Position numbers and translations under genes: made by a program. From assembly GCA_016795105.1 (NCBI GenBank), contig JAEUIH010000013.1, forward strand, positions 62,001-126,000: 64,000 nucleotides of DNA. The letters are read 5' to 3'. The notes under the pieces are model-generated. The model made no database searches. It saw nothing but the letters and a program-made list of their open reading frames with translations, and had not been told where the DNA came from. Origin of the DNA: Planctomyces sp. (GTDB taxonomy: Bacteria; Planctomycetota; Planctomycetia; Planctomycetales; Planctomycetaceae). Below, one piece after another: positions 29,142 through 38,294 of the stretch. Each line of letters begins with the position of its first letter. Within the stretch, counting starts at the first letter, position 1.

Positions 29142-30941
29142 TCACATAAACAGCAGCCGGCTCACATAATCAATCATTCGTCGAAAACATACGTAGCCTG
29201 CGGATCGCTTTCCACATTGAATCCGCCCAAGGACCCCGGTGCCAGGACGGTCTGCTCCTGCCGGAGGTTCTTCCAGCCGCGCGACGATTTCCGTCGTCAG
29301 GTTCCCATAGGAATCCAGTTTTGTTGTGGGAGAGATCTCCGTGACTCGAACGGTTAAAAATACATCCGGCTGAGTGGCCATCGCAAATGTCACTTCCGGA
29401 AGTTTCGCGTCTCGCTGTACCGCATTCAACAGGTGCCGGACATCTGCCTCTCTGACCTGAAGTCGAATCTCCCATGGCTGTGTCAAATCTGCCACTTCGC
29501 AAAAGTACTGACCTCGAATGACAGGTCGCCCCTGAAATCGCTCCTTCAGATTCGCTCCAAACAAACGCCCCTTCATTGGACTCGTGATCGTCAGGTCCTG
29601 AATTCTTCGCTCCAGCAGTCTGTTCTGCTCTTCCAGCGATGTGATCTTTGCAGTCACCTCCGAGTGTTCAGAGAGCAACACTGGATCCCTCGATGCTTCA
29701 CGCCCAACTCGCATCGATTCAAGTGCAGCCAGCCGAGACTGTGCTGTTGCCAGGTCTCCCTGAACCGTTTCAAGCTGCAAAGACAGTTCGTCATTCCGGA
29801 TCCGGATCACCGGAGCTCCGTTTTCAATCTCCTGTCCGTCATTCACCAGCACGTCCATAACGATACCCTCGTCGGCAGCCCAAAGATACTGCCGATGGGA
29901 GGGCTCCAAAACACCGTTTCCATCAATTGTCAGCTGCATCGGCAGGAAGCATAGAAAACCGATGACCGCTGTCAGGCCGATCATTGTTAACTTCACTCGC
30001 CATTGCCCGGGAGCAGTGAGCGATCGAAACACGCGTCGCAATCCCGATACAAAAAACCATCCAGTATGTGCAGTTCGCTCAGTATTTCTGAATGCCAAAG
30101 CCGCGTGTCGGCAAACCGTATTGACGATCTGGACGTCCGGAATTTGTGACTGATCCCATTCAAAAATTGCCGCAAACCGACTGCCGCTCCACTTTGCATC
30201 CAACGACAGTGGTCCGACCAGCTGAAATCCTGATGGGCTGGTCAACTTTACGAATTCCGGAGGGTCAGCATGCTTCTCCTGTTCGGCATTCGCAACAAGT
30301 TCACAAATGCGCCGCACTGCATCAGCTCTGGGGTTTGGCGTACTCACAGATGTTGCTGCCAACAGATACCAGCCTCCGGTTGCAGTTCTTTCACAAATCG
30401 AGATACGACTGCATTTCAGAAGTAGTACACCATCAGTGGCCAGAACATTTGCGACTGACACAGAGTCTTCACTGGCATAAAGAGCCGCAATCAAAGGATC
30501 AACCTGATTGCGAAATTCGGCCAGGTCGCGCAATTCTGCCAGTGCCTGCCGACGATACAGATCCGCGCAGATCTCGGCGATACCATCCTGAACAGCAGTC
30601 CCGCCATAGCTTCCCCGAAACTCTGCCAGCAGAACAACGCCCGGCGTCACATCGGCTGTAGCGTACGATCCGGATTGAATGGGGTGGCCGGATCGTATAT
30701 GTGGTGCTATCAGCTGCACAGCTTCGAGTGCTTCTGAATCTGATGGAGATTCCGAACTGCTGATCAAACGCCTGCAACTGTTTGAGGTAATCTCATACAA
30801 ATGGAGGCTGCCATTACTGCCAGATGCCCGAAACGCCTCTGATACAAATTCTTTGAGTAGAACATTCCGCGCAGAATCCAGCCCCTGCCGACTCGCAGCA
30901 CGCGCCAACAGCACGGGGAGATCTTCCAGACTGAGTTGCAT
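29142..30941 (-). CDS. GAF-like sensor / HlyD adaptor fusion
   Basis: A 599-residue protein. The N-terminal 280 residues resemble one or two degenerate GAF-type sensor domains: repeated strand-helix units such as VLLAEFRGSYGG, DGIAEICADLYRRQALAELR, then DGVLLLKCSRISICER and HAALAFRNTERTA. One membrane segment follows (about 315-340, TMIGLTAVIGFLCFLP). The C-terminal half is a HlyD-like adaptor (YLWAADEGIVMDVLVNDGQE, a short hairpin, DLTITSPMKGRLFG, PWEIRLQVREADVRHLL). The layout suggests that a cytosolic signal is sensed by an adaptor that reaches the periplasm. Start is ATG at 30939-30941; a GTG two codons upstream (30947) is equally possible and neither has a good ribosome site. It is divergent from the TolC-like gene. 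Confidence 0.75.
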   Translation of the reverse strand: MQLSLEDLPVLLARAASRQGLDSARNVLLKEFVSEAFRASGSNGSLHLYEITSNSCRRLISSSESPSDSEALEAVQLIAPHIRSGHPIQSGSYATADVTPGVVLLAEFRGSYGGTAVQDGIAEICADLYRRQALAELRDLAEFRNQVDPLIAALYASEDSVSVANVLATDGVLLLKCSRISICERTATGGWYLLAATSVSTPNPRADAVRRICELVANAEQEKHADPPEFVKLTSPSGFQLVGPLSLDAKWSGSRFAAIFEWDQSQIPDVQIVNTVCRHAALAFRNTERTAHTGWFFVSGLRRVFRSLTAPGQWRVKLTMIGLTAVIGFLCFLPMQLTIDGNGVLEPSHRQYLWAADEGIVMDVLVNDGQEIENGAPVIRIRNDELSLQLETVQGDLATAQSRLAALESMRVGREASRDPVLLSEHSEVTAKITSLEEQNRLLERRIQDLTITSPMKGRLFGANLKERFQGRPVIRGQYFCEVADLTQPWEIRLQVREADVRHLLNAVQRDAKLPEVTFAMATQPDVFLTVRVTEISPTTKLDSYGNLTTEIVARLEEPPAGADRPGTGVLGRIQCGKRSAGYVCFRRMIDYVSRLLFM

Positions 30942-31446
30942 CTGCACAGCTGCCGGAAAGGGGAAAGCCTATCTGCACACAGGGAAGGGAAAGGCTAACG
31001 GAATCAGAAACCTGCGAGAAGCTCCATTAACTGACCATCGAGTCCAGAAGTGTCTACTTTCTCTTGTCGCAGGCCCCGGCAGGCGTCATGTCGTTCTCCA
31101 CCGGCAATTTTTGCCGGTCGCCGTTCTGTTGTGCGGCCAGGGAGAATCCAAACACTCAGATTATTCACCTCAGAGTGCCGATACATTGTTCATCGCATCT
31201 TCGTCACAACCATAATTCTGAACCTGACGGAACGTTGGAAGGTACCAAAAGTCGGCCCTTTATTTCCCCGTAAGGCGATTTTGCTGAGGGATTTCTTGTA
31301 ATCGGTGCTGCGCGGGAGCCGATTTACCATGCTGGTAGAGTTCTGCGAAGAGAAAAAGTTTCCTCAGGGCTGACTCTTTGTCTGTGAGCGGGCTTCAGGA
31401 TGAAGCCTGCGGGACTTGCTGCCGGGAAAGCAATGGATTGCCCAAA
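30942..31446. other. 505-base divergent intergenic region with a hairpin
   Basis: It separates the adaptor operon from the TolC-like gene, so promoters for both should lie here. It holds a perfect 8-bp inverted repeat at 31100-31118 and a pair of similar GGGAAAG-containing tracts near 30958-30997. I see no credible gene. A frame reading upstream from 31447 to TTG 31378 is treated as leader. Confidence 0.5.
31100..31118. repeat. Perfect 8-bp inverted repeat
   Basis: ACCGGCAA-TTT-TTGCCGGT. It lies about 160 bases upstream of the adaptor gene and 330 bases before the TolC-like start, with no T run after it on either strand. It may be an operator or an mRNA leader hairpin. Confidence 0.45.
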
Positions 31447-33726
31447 ATGTCTGACCGGAATCTCATCACAGCATTAAGCCGATTGCTTCGGAGTTTGAAT
31501 CGCTGCAGCCGAATCAGTCACCGACGACAAATCGCTCTCTGCCTCGGTATGGCCTTCCTCGGAGGATGTGCATCCTCGTCGCACACTGTCGTTGAAAAAA
31601 CAATCGGCAACGACACGTGTGAAGTCGACGCTGTCATGGCACAGGTCGACAACCCTTCGCCTCCTGTGTTCTCGGACCTCCGTGACACTCCCCGACCAAT
31701 TTCTGCGGTATCACTTTCAAACGCGTCTGAGATCGAATACGACGACCAGACCCTGTCAGATGTGCTTTACGCTGGATTGTCATATTCGGCGGTGCTTAGA
31801 GATATCGGTGGAACGATTCTTCGTTCACCGGACCTTGTTATGACTTCGGTCAATCGTCAACTCATTCAGACTGACCCGCGATTTGGTCAGGAAGCAGCTC
31901 TAAGCGCATTTGATGCCCAGTTAGCGGCCTCAGCAAACTTCAACAACAATGATCGCCTCTATAACAACAGCTTCTTCGCCGGGGGAGCTCAGGCGTTTGT
32001 TCAGGACTTCAACGACTATCAGCTGGAACTCTCCAAGCGCACAGCGACTGGCTCGTTGATGGCTCTGCGAGGCGTCACAAACTACGACAACAACAACGCT
32101 CCGGCGAATACATTTCGCAGCTCCTGGGATTCATGGGTCGAAGGCGAAATGCGGCAGCCTCTCCTTCAGGGAGGTGGGCTCGAATTCAATCGAATCGCCG
32201 GTCCGGGTTCTGCCCCGGGTGTCTACAACGGCATTTTGATCGCCAAGGTGAACAGTGATATCACGGATGCCGACTTCCAGATTTCACTTCGCGACTACAT
32301 CAGCAATGTCGAAAATGCCTATTGGGACCTGTATCTCGCGTTTCGCGAATACGATGCAAGAAAAAATGCTTACGAACAGGTGCTCGAAGAGTACAACGAG
32401 CGATTTGTAAAGAATCCAAACGCAGACAAACTTGAAGCGGCTCTCGTCAAACAACAGGTCCTCCAGCTCAAGACAGAATCCGACGAAGCTCTGTTCGGGA
32501 AACTACTGACTGGGACTCAGGTTCGCAATGGTGCAACCGGAGGTACTCTCCAGACAGGTGGCGGAGTTCTGGGAGCCGAACGTCGGTTACGACTTCTGAT
32601 CGGCCGGCCATCGTCTGACGGAATGATGATCCGCCCAACTGATGAACCACCAATGGCAGAACTTGTATTTGACTGGGATTCCGCCATTGATGAAGCACTC
32701 GTACAGCGCCCCGAACTGCAAAAGCAAAACAACGCCGTCAAGAAGCGTGAACTCGAACTGATTGCCGCCAAGAACTTCCTGAACCCCAGGCTGGATGCAG
32801 TTGGTAAGTACCGATTCAGAGGGTTCGGCGACGATTTGATCGCGAACGGAAACCAGGGTGGATTCGCTCCAGCTTCATCTGTGGGTAATCTGATGACCGG
32901 CGACCAGCAGGAATGGGCGGTCGGTGTCGAAATGACGATTCCAATCGGCTACCGAAAGGCACATGCCGCCGTTGCTCATGCGGAGCTGAATCTGGCACGC
33001 GAACGAACGGTTCAGCGTGAACAACAGCGAGAGATCATCAGCAATCTGTCAGGCGCTTTCACAGACGTTGAACGTACGTACCAGTCCGTCAGAAATACGC
33101 TTGATCAGTATCTTGCGGCTCGCCAGTATCTCGAAGCCATTCTCGTAAGCCGCAGCGAAGGTGTCGGTCGTCCTATCGAAGCCGAACGCCTGCTTGACGG
33201 ACATCGTCGGCTGATCCACGCGGAAGTTCAGTTCTTCAAGGCACGGGCCGAGTACGCGATCGCTCTGAAGAATATTCACTACGAAAAAGGTACGCTGCTT
33301 CCCTATAAAGATCTTCGCCTCGCGGAAAGCAACCCGATCAGTCTCCAGAGCGTTCCCGCTCCAGCCACTGATCCACCGTCCATTCCCGCGGTACCCGATG
33401 AATCTGCACCTGCTGAACCTTCCGGAGAGCAAAGCCAATCACCAGAGACCACTCCGGGCGATCAACCTGCTCCGGAATCAAAACCCGATTCCAGGCCAGA
33501 CACTAAACGGCCATACGAGACTTCCGTTGACACGCCGCCTATCGGTGCTTTTGTTCCAATCGAAGAGTATTCTTCCGCGACCGATGCAGCTGACGCAAAG
33601 GCCCCCAAAAGCTCTGAGTCGTCAGATAACGTCGCCGGAATCTCCAGGATTGATGACTTCGCTGACTTTGAAGATGCCGTCGAACCTGAAATCGGTGCTG
33701 TGACCCCGGGGTTCTTCCCCCGATAG
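31447..33726 (+). CDS. TolC-family outer membrane channel, predicted lipoprotein
   Basis: A 759-residue protein. The signal peptide ends in a lipobox (LGGC, in CLGMAFLGGCASS), so it should be lipid-anchored in the outer membrane like OprM. TolC signatures follow: two long helical repeats with YWDLYLAFREYDARKNAYEQ, LRLLIGRPSSDG, ELQKQNNAVKKRELELIAAK, LDAVGKYRFRGF, VGVEMTIPIGYRKAHAAV and YEKGTLLPY near the end. A Pro/Glu/Ser-rich tail of about 130 residues is unusual for TolC. ATG 31447 is preferred; a TTG at 31378 would add 23 residues ahead of the signal peptide. It is divergent from the three adaptor genes, so it is the likely outer-membrane exit of that exporter. Its stop lies five bases from that of the convergent FHA gene. 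Confidence 0.88.
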   Translation: MSDRNLITALSRLLRSLNRCSRISHRRQIALCLGMAFLGGCASSSHTVVEKTIGNDTCEVDAVMAQVDNPSPPVFSDLRDTPRPISAVSLSNASEIEYDDQTLSDVLYAGLSYSAVLRDIGGTILRSPDLVMTSVNRQLIQTDPRFGQEAALSAFDAQLAASANFNNNDRLYNNSFFAGGAQAFVQDFNDYQLELSKRTATGSLMALRGVTNYDNNNAPANTFRSSWDSWVEGEMRQPLLQGGGLEFNRIAGPGSAPGVYNGILIAKVNSDITDADFQISLRDYISNVENAYWDLYLAFREYDARKNAYEQVLEEYNERFVKNPNADKLEAALVKQQVLQLKTESDEALFGKLLTGTQVRNGATGGTLQTGGGVLGAERRLRLLIGRPSSDGMMIRPTDEPPMAELVFDWDSAIDEALVQRPELQKQNNAVKKRELELIAAKNFLNPRLDAVGKYRFRGFGDDLIANGNQGGFAPASSVGNLMTGDQQEWAVGVEMTIPIGYRKAHAAVAHAELNLARERTVQREQQREIISNLSGAFTDVERTYQSVRNTLDQYLAARQYLEAILVSRSEGVGRPIEAERLLDGHRRLIHAEVQFFKARAEYAIALKNIHYEKGTLLPYKDLRLAESNPISLQSVPAPATDPPSIPAVPDESAPAEPSGEQSQSPETTPGDQPAPESKPDSRPDTKRPYETSVDTPPIGAFVPIEEYSSATDAADAKAPKSSESSDNVAGISRIDDFADFEDAVEPEIGAVTPGFFPR

Positions 33727-33731
33727 TCCCA

Positions 33732-34730
33732 TCATCTGGATGCCTCAGGCCAAAGCTTCTGCCCGGCAGCCATCGCCAGTCCAAGGTTGATAAACGCCTC
33801 GCGCCGCTGCGGGATTCTATCCGCACTTGTCGCAACCGCTGCAAGAATCACAGAGCCACTGACTGCTTTTCCAGCTAACTCCGGACCTGCTGGTACGGCG
33901 GGCGCTTCCGGCGGCGCCATACTGCCGTGCGTCCAGAACACCGCAACTCCTGCCCAGGCAGCAGGTGTTGAAGTCTGAGCTGCTTCCGATCGTTTCATCA
34001 GCTCTCGTCTTAGCTGCTCGGACGGTCGGATCACCCACTGTTCAGCCAATTCCAGAATCTGCGGATCGTGTGGACCAGTATCCGCTTTCACGTCACGGAT
34101 GCATTGTATCGCCCACCAGACACCCATACGCTTGTGCAGGGCTCTTGCAAGAAAATTCAGGCCATCATTGATCGATTTAGAATGAATCGCTCGCTTCGCA
34201 AATGCTGCCGGAGTCTCTGAGTCCGCTGGTTTCAGTTCAATCACTGACGAAAGCTGAAACCGTTCGAAGATCTCCGCCGCTGTACCAGCCACAAACCCCT
34301 GAAACTGCAGGACTTCTTCCGGCACACCAATCGCCTGCGTTGCCAGCGGTGCTGCAACCATCGCTTTATGATCGTGCGGAGCGGAAACAGTTGTTTTCGA
34401 GGCCCCTGCGGGCGAATTTGACGTTGGAGTATTCGTGTCGGATTCCACAACTAAATATGTGCTGCCGCATTTGAGTAACTGGCCGGGGGCGAGCTGCCCT
34501 CTTTCTGCTCGCTCTTCATTGAGAAACGTGCCGTTTGTACTCTGCAGATCTTCGAACTGGCAGACTCCATTCACAATCTGTACTCTCGCATGACGCCCGG
34601 ACATTTCATGGTCATCCGGAAAGCTCACATCGGCACTGGGTGAACGACCAATGACAGTTTGCCGCGACTCCGAAAGCACGGCAACATCCCTGAAATCCCT
34701 GCCTTCCCGAACCTTGAGAAACCAGCCCAT
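33732..34730 (-). CDS. FHA-domain protein with DUF6931-like C terminus (T6SS-associated)
   Basis: A 332-residue protein. The FHA domain (about 5-100) shows the phosphothreonine-binding residues: VIGRSPSADV, MSGRHARV and STNGTFLN. After a Ser/Thr/Ala linker, residues about 160-332 form a helical domain: SINDGLNFLARALHKRMGVW, WAIQCIRDVK, then AVFWTHGSMAPPEAP and EAFINLGLAMAAGQKLWPEA. This resembles domains annotated as DUF6931 next to T6SS genes; I recall that family only moderately well. In other T6SS, FHA proteins read a kinase signal to trigger assembly. GAGGGG lies five bases before the ATG. VgrG lies 126 bases upstream on the same strand. Confidence 0.8.
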   Translation of the reverse strand: MGWFLKVREGRDFRDVAVLSESRQTVIGRSPSADVSFPDDHEMSGRHARVQIVNGVCQFEDLQSTNGTFLNEERAERGQLAPGQLLKCGSTYLVVESDTNTPTSNSPAGASKTTVSAPHDHKAMVAAPLATQAIGVPEEVLQFQGFVAGTAAEIFERFQLSSVIELKPADSETPAAFAKRAIHSKSINDGLNFLARALHKRMGVWWAIQCIRDVKADTGPHDPQILELAEQWVIRPSEQLRRELMKRSEAAQTSTPAAWAGVAVFWTHGSMAPPEAPAVPAGPELAGKAVSGSVILAAVATSADRIPQRREAFINLGLAMAAGQKLWPEASR

Positions 34731-34856
34731 TCAAGCCCCTCATACTTCTTCAACGGTCCACCGAAACGATCAACGGAAGATCTCACGGAACACCACGTGT
34801 GATCAATGCCGCAGGCAGCTGATTTTAATGGACCGAGTCTCAAGTTGCACGGCTGA

Positions 34857-36920
34857 TCAGTTGATCATTGTGATTCCGCCAGCAATCTTGAGCATTCCGT
34901 CACCCTTAACAGTCGTCAATGGAGACTTGATATCTGCTTTTGTGGAACCTTCAACTGTAATCGTCATGCCTTTGATGGTGATCCCCGACTGATCAATCTT
35001 GATGCTGTTCGCCCCGACGATAAACTCGATTGCCTGCCCGGCATCGGTTGAACTCGAACCAGAATTCAATTTAGTAGTGATGTTTCCTGCAGTGACAGTA
35101 ACAGTCATATTGCCCTGGGCGACGGTCAGCGCGTCGTTCCCGGTCTTCAATGTTGTGGTGCGATCCTTAAGAACTTCAATTGTCTGACTTCCATCAGAGC
35201 TCCCTGATAATCCAACTTTCAGAGTCTGATTATTAAAAACCTCGATTGTCTGGCTTCCGTCCGGGCTTTCCGGTGTTCCGACTTTTAATATCTGATTATT
35301 GAAGATCTCTGTCGTCTGATCACCAGCATCTTTTTTGTCGAATCCCACCTTGCGAGTCTCGTTGTTTTCGATGACACAGTCGAAGTTCTTCTCGGCATGA
35401 ACATAAATCTGTTCTTCGTCCTTCTTATCCTCGAATCGCAGCTCGTTGAAGTTTTCATCGGTGCCTTCTTTTGAACTACGAGTTTTGATTCCGGACTGAG
35501 TCTGATTATTCGGCAGGGTATACGGTGGTTTGTTAGCATCATTATACAGCATACCCATCACGATCGGTCGATCCGGATCGCCCTCCAGAAAGCTCACCAG
35601 CACTTCCTGACCGATTCTGGGAATATGCACCATCCCCCAGTTCGTACCAGCCCAGGGTGTTGCCACACGTACCCACATGCTCGATTTTTCATCTTTTTTG
35701 CCAACGCGATCCCACGGGAACTGAATCTTCACCCTTCCATACTCATCCGTGTAAATCTCTTCGCCCGAAACTCCTGTCACAATCGCAGAATGCAGGCCCA
35801 TCACTCGCGGCTTTTGGCGGAGTCTGGGTGGCCGAAAGACTGTTTCAGAAGGGATACAGCGGAAACTATTGGAGTAGATTTCATCTGCATCGCCCACTCC
35901 GCTGTAGTAACCACCACCGAGTCGTGCATGGTGTTCAACAGTTGTCAGTACCCACTTCTTGTTCTCTTCTGCCGCAACATGGTGCTGTTTGACCATAAAT
36001 CTCCCGCCCGGTGAGAAAGAGCGAGCGATGCTCGTCCCGGCGACAGACTCGTGCGAGCACTCTTCTTCTTCCATTCGCAACCTGACCAGGCCGTTACCAT
36101 CCTGAGTATTCTGATAATCACCAGGAAAGTCATAGAACTCCAGTGACGCGTTTCCGTCAAGAGTGACCCTGCTTTTAGTCTCGCTCTTGATGTCAGCCCT
36201 TGACGTAGTGAAGTTGTAATCACAGATTGTCCACTTTCCGGACACAAAGTCATACTCATGCTTCCACTGTTTCAGATAGTCCAAATCTGAAACAAACGAG
36301 AGCTTTTCCTTCAGGCTGACCTCGGCGTCTTTTAGGTCGTAAACGCCTGCGGTATGGTCGGTCAGACACAGTGTGTGTCTTCCCCTTTCATGTTTGAAGT
36401 AGTAGAAGATGCCCTCTTCTTCGAGGAGCCGGCTAAAGAAGTCAAAATGCGTCTCGCGGTACTGAAGACAATAGTCGCGATTCGGCGGCATTCTCCGAAG
36501 ATCTATCCGAAAATCCGGGACACCGCATTTTTTCAAAAGGGCTTCGACAATATCTTTTGCATTTTGACTTCCTGCTGTTTCATGGACAGCACAGTCCGAA
36601 CCCCGAGTCAATAACCAAAGTCGCGGCACGACCTGTGCCTGATACAGGTGAACTCGATCATTCATGCCCATATACGCAAACGAGTTTACGATTCCGTTGA
36701 ACCATCGCTCCTTCTCGTCCTGGTGTCGCACCCAAAAGCTGATTGAACTTCCGAGGATCTGCTTCGGCTTAAGATCTCCTCTCAGCGAAATCATCTGCAG
36801 ATCGAAGCTAAATAATGATGACAGAGATTCCGTGCCACTGAACGCAGTCAGAGCAAGAACGTCAGGCCCAAACACTGTCTCCACACCAATAGGGCGATCC
36901 TGCTGAACAAGCTTATCCAT
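34857..36920 (-). CDS. vgrG: VgrG spike protein (T6SS tip)
   Basis: VgrG is the trimeric spike that caps the Hcp tube and carries effectors. The 687 residues follow the family order. The gp27-like part (1-360) has TESLSSLFSFDLQM near the start and YCLQYRETHFDFFSRLLEEE near 150. The gp5 OB-fold (about 375-460) has TDEYGRVKIQFPWDR, WVRVATPWAGTNWGMVHIPR and DPDRPIVMGMLYN. The beta-prism needle follows (ELRFEDKKDEEQIYVHAEKN). The needle then carries three repeats built on QTIEVFNNQTLKVG, ending in KIAGGITMIN. No extra enzymatic domain is visible, so it is probably a structural, not an evolved, VgrG. GGAG lies eight bases upstream of the ATG. Hcp genes follow upstream on the same strand. Confidence 0.97.
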   Translation of the reverse strand: MDKLVQQDRPIGVETVFGPDVLALTAFSGTESLSSLFSFDLQMISLRGDLKPKQILGSSISFWVRHQDEKERWFNGIVNSFAYMGMNDRVHLYQAQVVPRLWLLTRGSDCAVHETAGSQNAKDIVEALLKKCGVPDFRIDLRRMPPNRDYCLQYRETHFDFFSRLLEEEGIFYYFKHERGRHTLCLTDHTAGVYDLKDAEVSLKEKLSFVSDLDYLKQWKHEYDFVSGKWTICDYNFTTSRADIKSETKSRVTLDGNASLEFYDFPGDYQNTQDGNGLVRLRMEEEECSHESVAGTSIARSFSPGGRFMVKQHHVAAEENKKWVLTTVEHHARLGGGYYSGVGDADEIYSNSFRCIPSETVFRPPRLRQKPRVMGLHSAIVTGVSGEEIYTDEYGRVKIQFPWDRVGKKDEKSSMWVRVATPWAGTNWGMVHIPRIGQEVLVSFLEGDPDRPIVMGMLYNDANKPPYTLPNNQTQSGIKTRSSKEGTDENFNELRFEDKKDEEQIYVHAEKNFDCVIENNETRKVGFDKKDAGDQTTEIFNNQILKVGTPESPDGSQTIEVFNNQTLKVGLSGSSDGSQTIEVLKDRTTTLKTGNDALTVAQGNMTVTVTAGNITTKLNSGSSSTDAGQAIEFIVGANSIKIDQSGITIKGMTITVEGSTKADIKSPLTTVKGDGMLKIAGGITMIN
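35155..35330 (-). repeat. Short tandem repeats in the VgrG needle
   Basis: Three successive units encode TTEIFNNQILKVG, QTIEVFNNQTLKVG and QTIEVLKDRTTTLKTG, each separated by a DGSQ- or DAGDQ-type turn and about 54 bases apart. Extra beta-prism turns of this kind would lengthen the needle. Confidence 0.7.
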
Positions 36921-37000
36921 GATTTCAACTCCAGTTCACTCTGTCTGAAACAACTGCAGGACTGAGAGCCCGTCACCTTCCCGATTCGACGGAATCTAAT

Positions 37001-37486
37001 TCAGGAACGGCCTTCCGCCGGATTGTACCTGGCCGGGACGTTACCCTTCTTGTCCCCGGTCTTCGGGTCAACCACAATGTAGTTCCAATCAACGGCCGAG
37101 TAACCTGCAGTAACTTCTTCGGACGGAAGCGGCGATCCGGACGAATTCGCATGAATACTATAACTGCTGATAATTACGTCTTTCAGCTTATAAGTCAGGT
37201 AAGGCTCCTGCTTGTTCTTGACCGTTGTGCAGAAGTGGATCTCCACTTCCTTGAAGAATGTACCATTTGCACAGGCTTCCTGCAGTTTGGTCGACGATTT
37301 GTCCAGTTGACGAACAATGACAACGTCTCCAAGAATCGTATCACCCTTTGTCCTCTGCTGATCTTTCGCCCCATCAGGAATGGACCGAAAAATTGGGACA
37401 CTCATCGACTCCAGGAGAATCCAGTCTTTGTGATCAGTGTCGGTTGCTTCACCCTTAATGTCGCCCAGTTTCATGAATGCTGGCAT
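37001..37486 (-). CDS. hcp: Hcp tube protein, copy 1
   Basis: Hcp forms the hexameric ring that stacks into the inner tube of the T6SS. The 161 residues show the family pattern: MPAFMKLGDIKGEATDTDHK, a central QLDKSSTKLQEACANG, EVEIHFC and LKDVIISSYSIHANSS with the closing strand DWNYIVVDPKTGDKKGN. The ATG at 37484-37486 matches the start of copy 2 and has GGGAAG upstream; the longer open frame from 37564 is not favoured. It is very similar to the next gene, with changes scattered through the chain (for example WILLESMSVPI against WIIIDSMSSPI). It lies in the same direction as vgrG, 80 bases upstream of it. Confidence 0.95.
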   Translation of the reverse strand: MPAFMKLGDIKGEATDTDHKDWILLESMSVPIFRSIPDGAKDQQRTKGDTILGDVVIVRQLDKSSTKLQEACANGTFFKEVEIHFCTTVKNKQEPYLTYKLKDVIISSYSIHANSSGSPLPSEEVTAGYSAVDWNYIVVDPKTGDKKGNVPARYNPAEGRS

Positions 37487-37808
37487 AGAGATCTTCCCTA
37501 CTAAAGTGATCCTGATCCGCAATTCAGACCAAAGTTCCTGCGCCCCAACACGGATCCGTTTCAAGTTTCAATTACACCATTCTCTGAAATCACGGCTTCT
37601 GGTTGCCGAATTTTCAGAGTCTGACATAAAGTTTCAACATCTCTGAGAAATTGCTCATCCCTCAAAAAAATCGCTGTGCCTCAGGAACGGTCTCTCATAT
37701 TTCTGAAAGACTCGTCCCCAATCGCACAGCGTCAAACACACGAATATTCTGTTTCCTGTTTGTAATGACTGCTCCCAATCTTTCAACCAGCAACAGGCCG
37801 GCCTAAAA
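37487..37808. other. 322-base gap between the two hcp genes
   Basis: No gene seen. It is long enough for a separate promoter for hcp copy 1, which would let the two copies be expressed independently. No hairpin with a T run stands out. Confidence 0.5.
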
Positions 37809-38294
37809 TCAGCTGCGACCTTCAGCCGGATTGTACTTGGCAGGGACGTTCCCCTTCTTGTCGCCCGTCTTCGGATCGACAACGATGTAGTTCCATTCGG
37901 CTTTCGTATAACCCATCGTTACCGACTCAGACGGCAACGGACTGCCCGATGAATTCGCAAACACACTGTAGCTGCTGACGATCACGTCACTCAGCTTGTA
38001 AGTCAGGTAGGGCTCCTGCTTGTTCTTGACCGTGGTACAGAAGTGAACTTCTACTTCCTTGAAGAATGTGCCGTTCGCACAGGCTTCCTGCAGCTTCGTA
38101 CTGCTCTTGTCCAGCTGACGGGTCACTGATATGTCGCCCAGCGATGTCTCGCCCTTTGTTCTCTGCTGGTCTTTCGCGCCCTGAGGAACCGAACGGAAAA
38201 TCGGGGAACTCATGGAATCAATGATGATCCATTCCTTGTGATCCGTGTCCGTCGCTTCACCCTTGATGTCGCCCAGTTTCATGAATGCCGGCAT
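37809..38294 (-). CDS. hcp: Hcp tube protein, copy 2
   Basis: A second 161-residue Hcp starting MPAFMKLGDIKGEATDTDHK and ending NPAEGRS, as in copy 1. It is identical to copy 1 over long runs (ACANGTFFKEVE, NKQEPYLTYKL) and differs mainly in surface loops (MGYTKAEW against AGYSAVDW). The ATG at 38292-38294 has AAGGA eight bases upstream, better than copy 1, so it may be the more strongly translated copy. Tandem copies can give dosage, or matched Hcp for different effectors. It is divergent from the PAAR gene. Confidence 0.95.
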   Translation of the reverse strand: MPAFMKLGDIKGEATDTDHKEWIIIDSMSSPIFRSVPQGAKDQQRTKGETSLGDISVTRQLDKSSTKLQEACANGTFFKEVEVHFCTTVKNKQEPYLTYKLSDVIVSSYSVFANSSGSPLPSESVTMGYTKAEWNYIVVDPKTGDKKGNVPAKYNPAEGRS

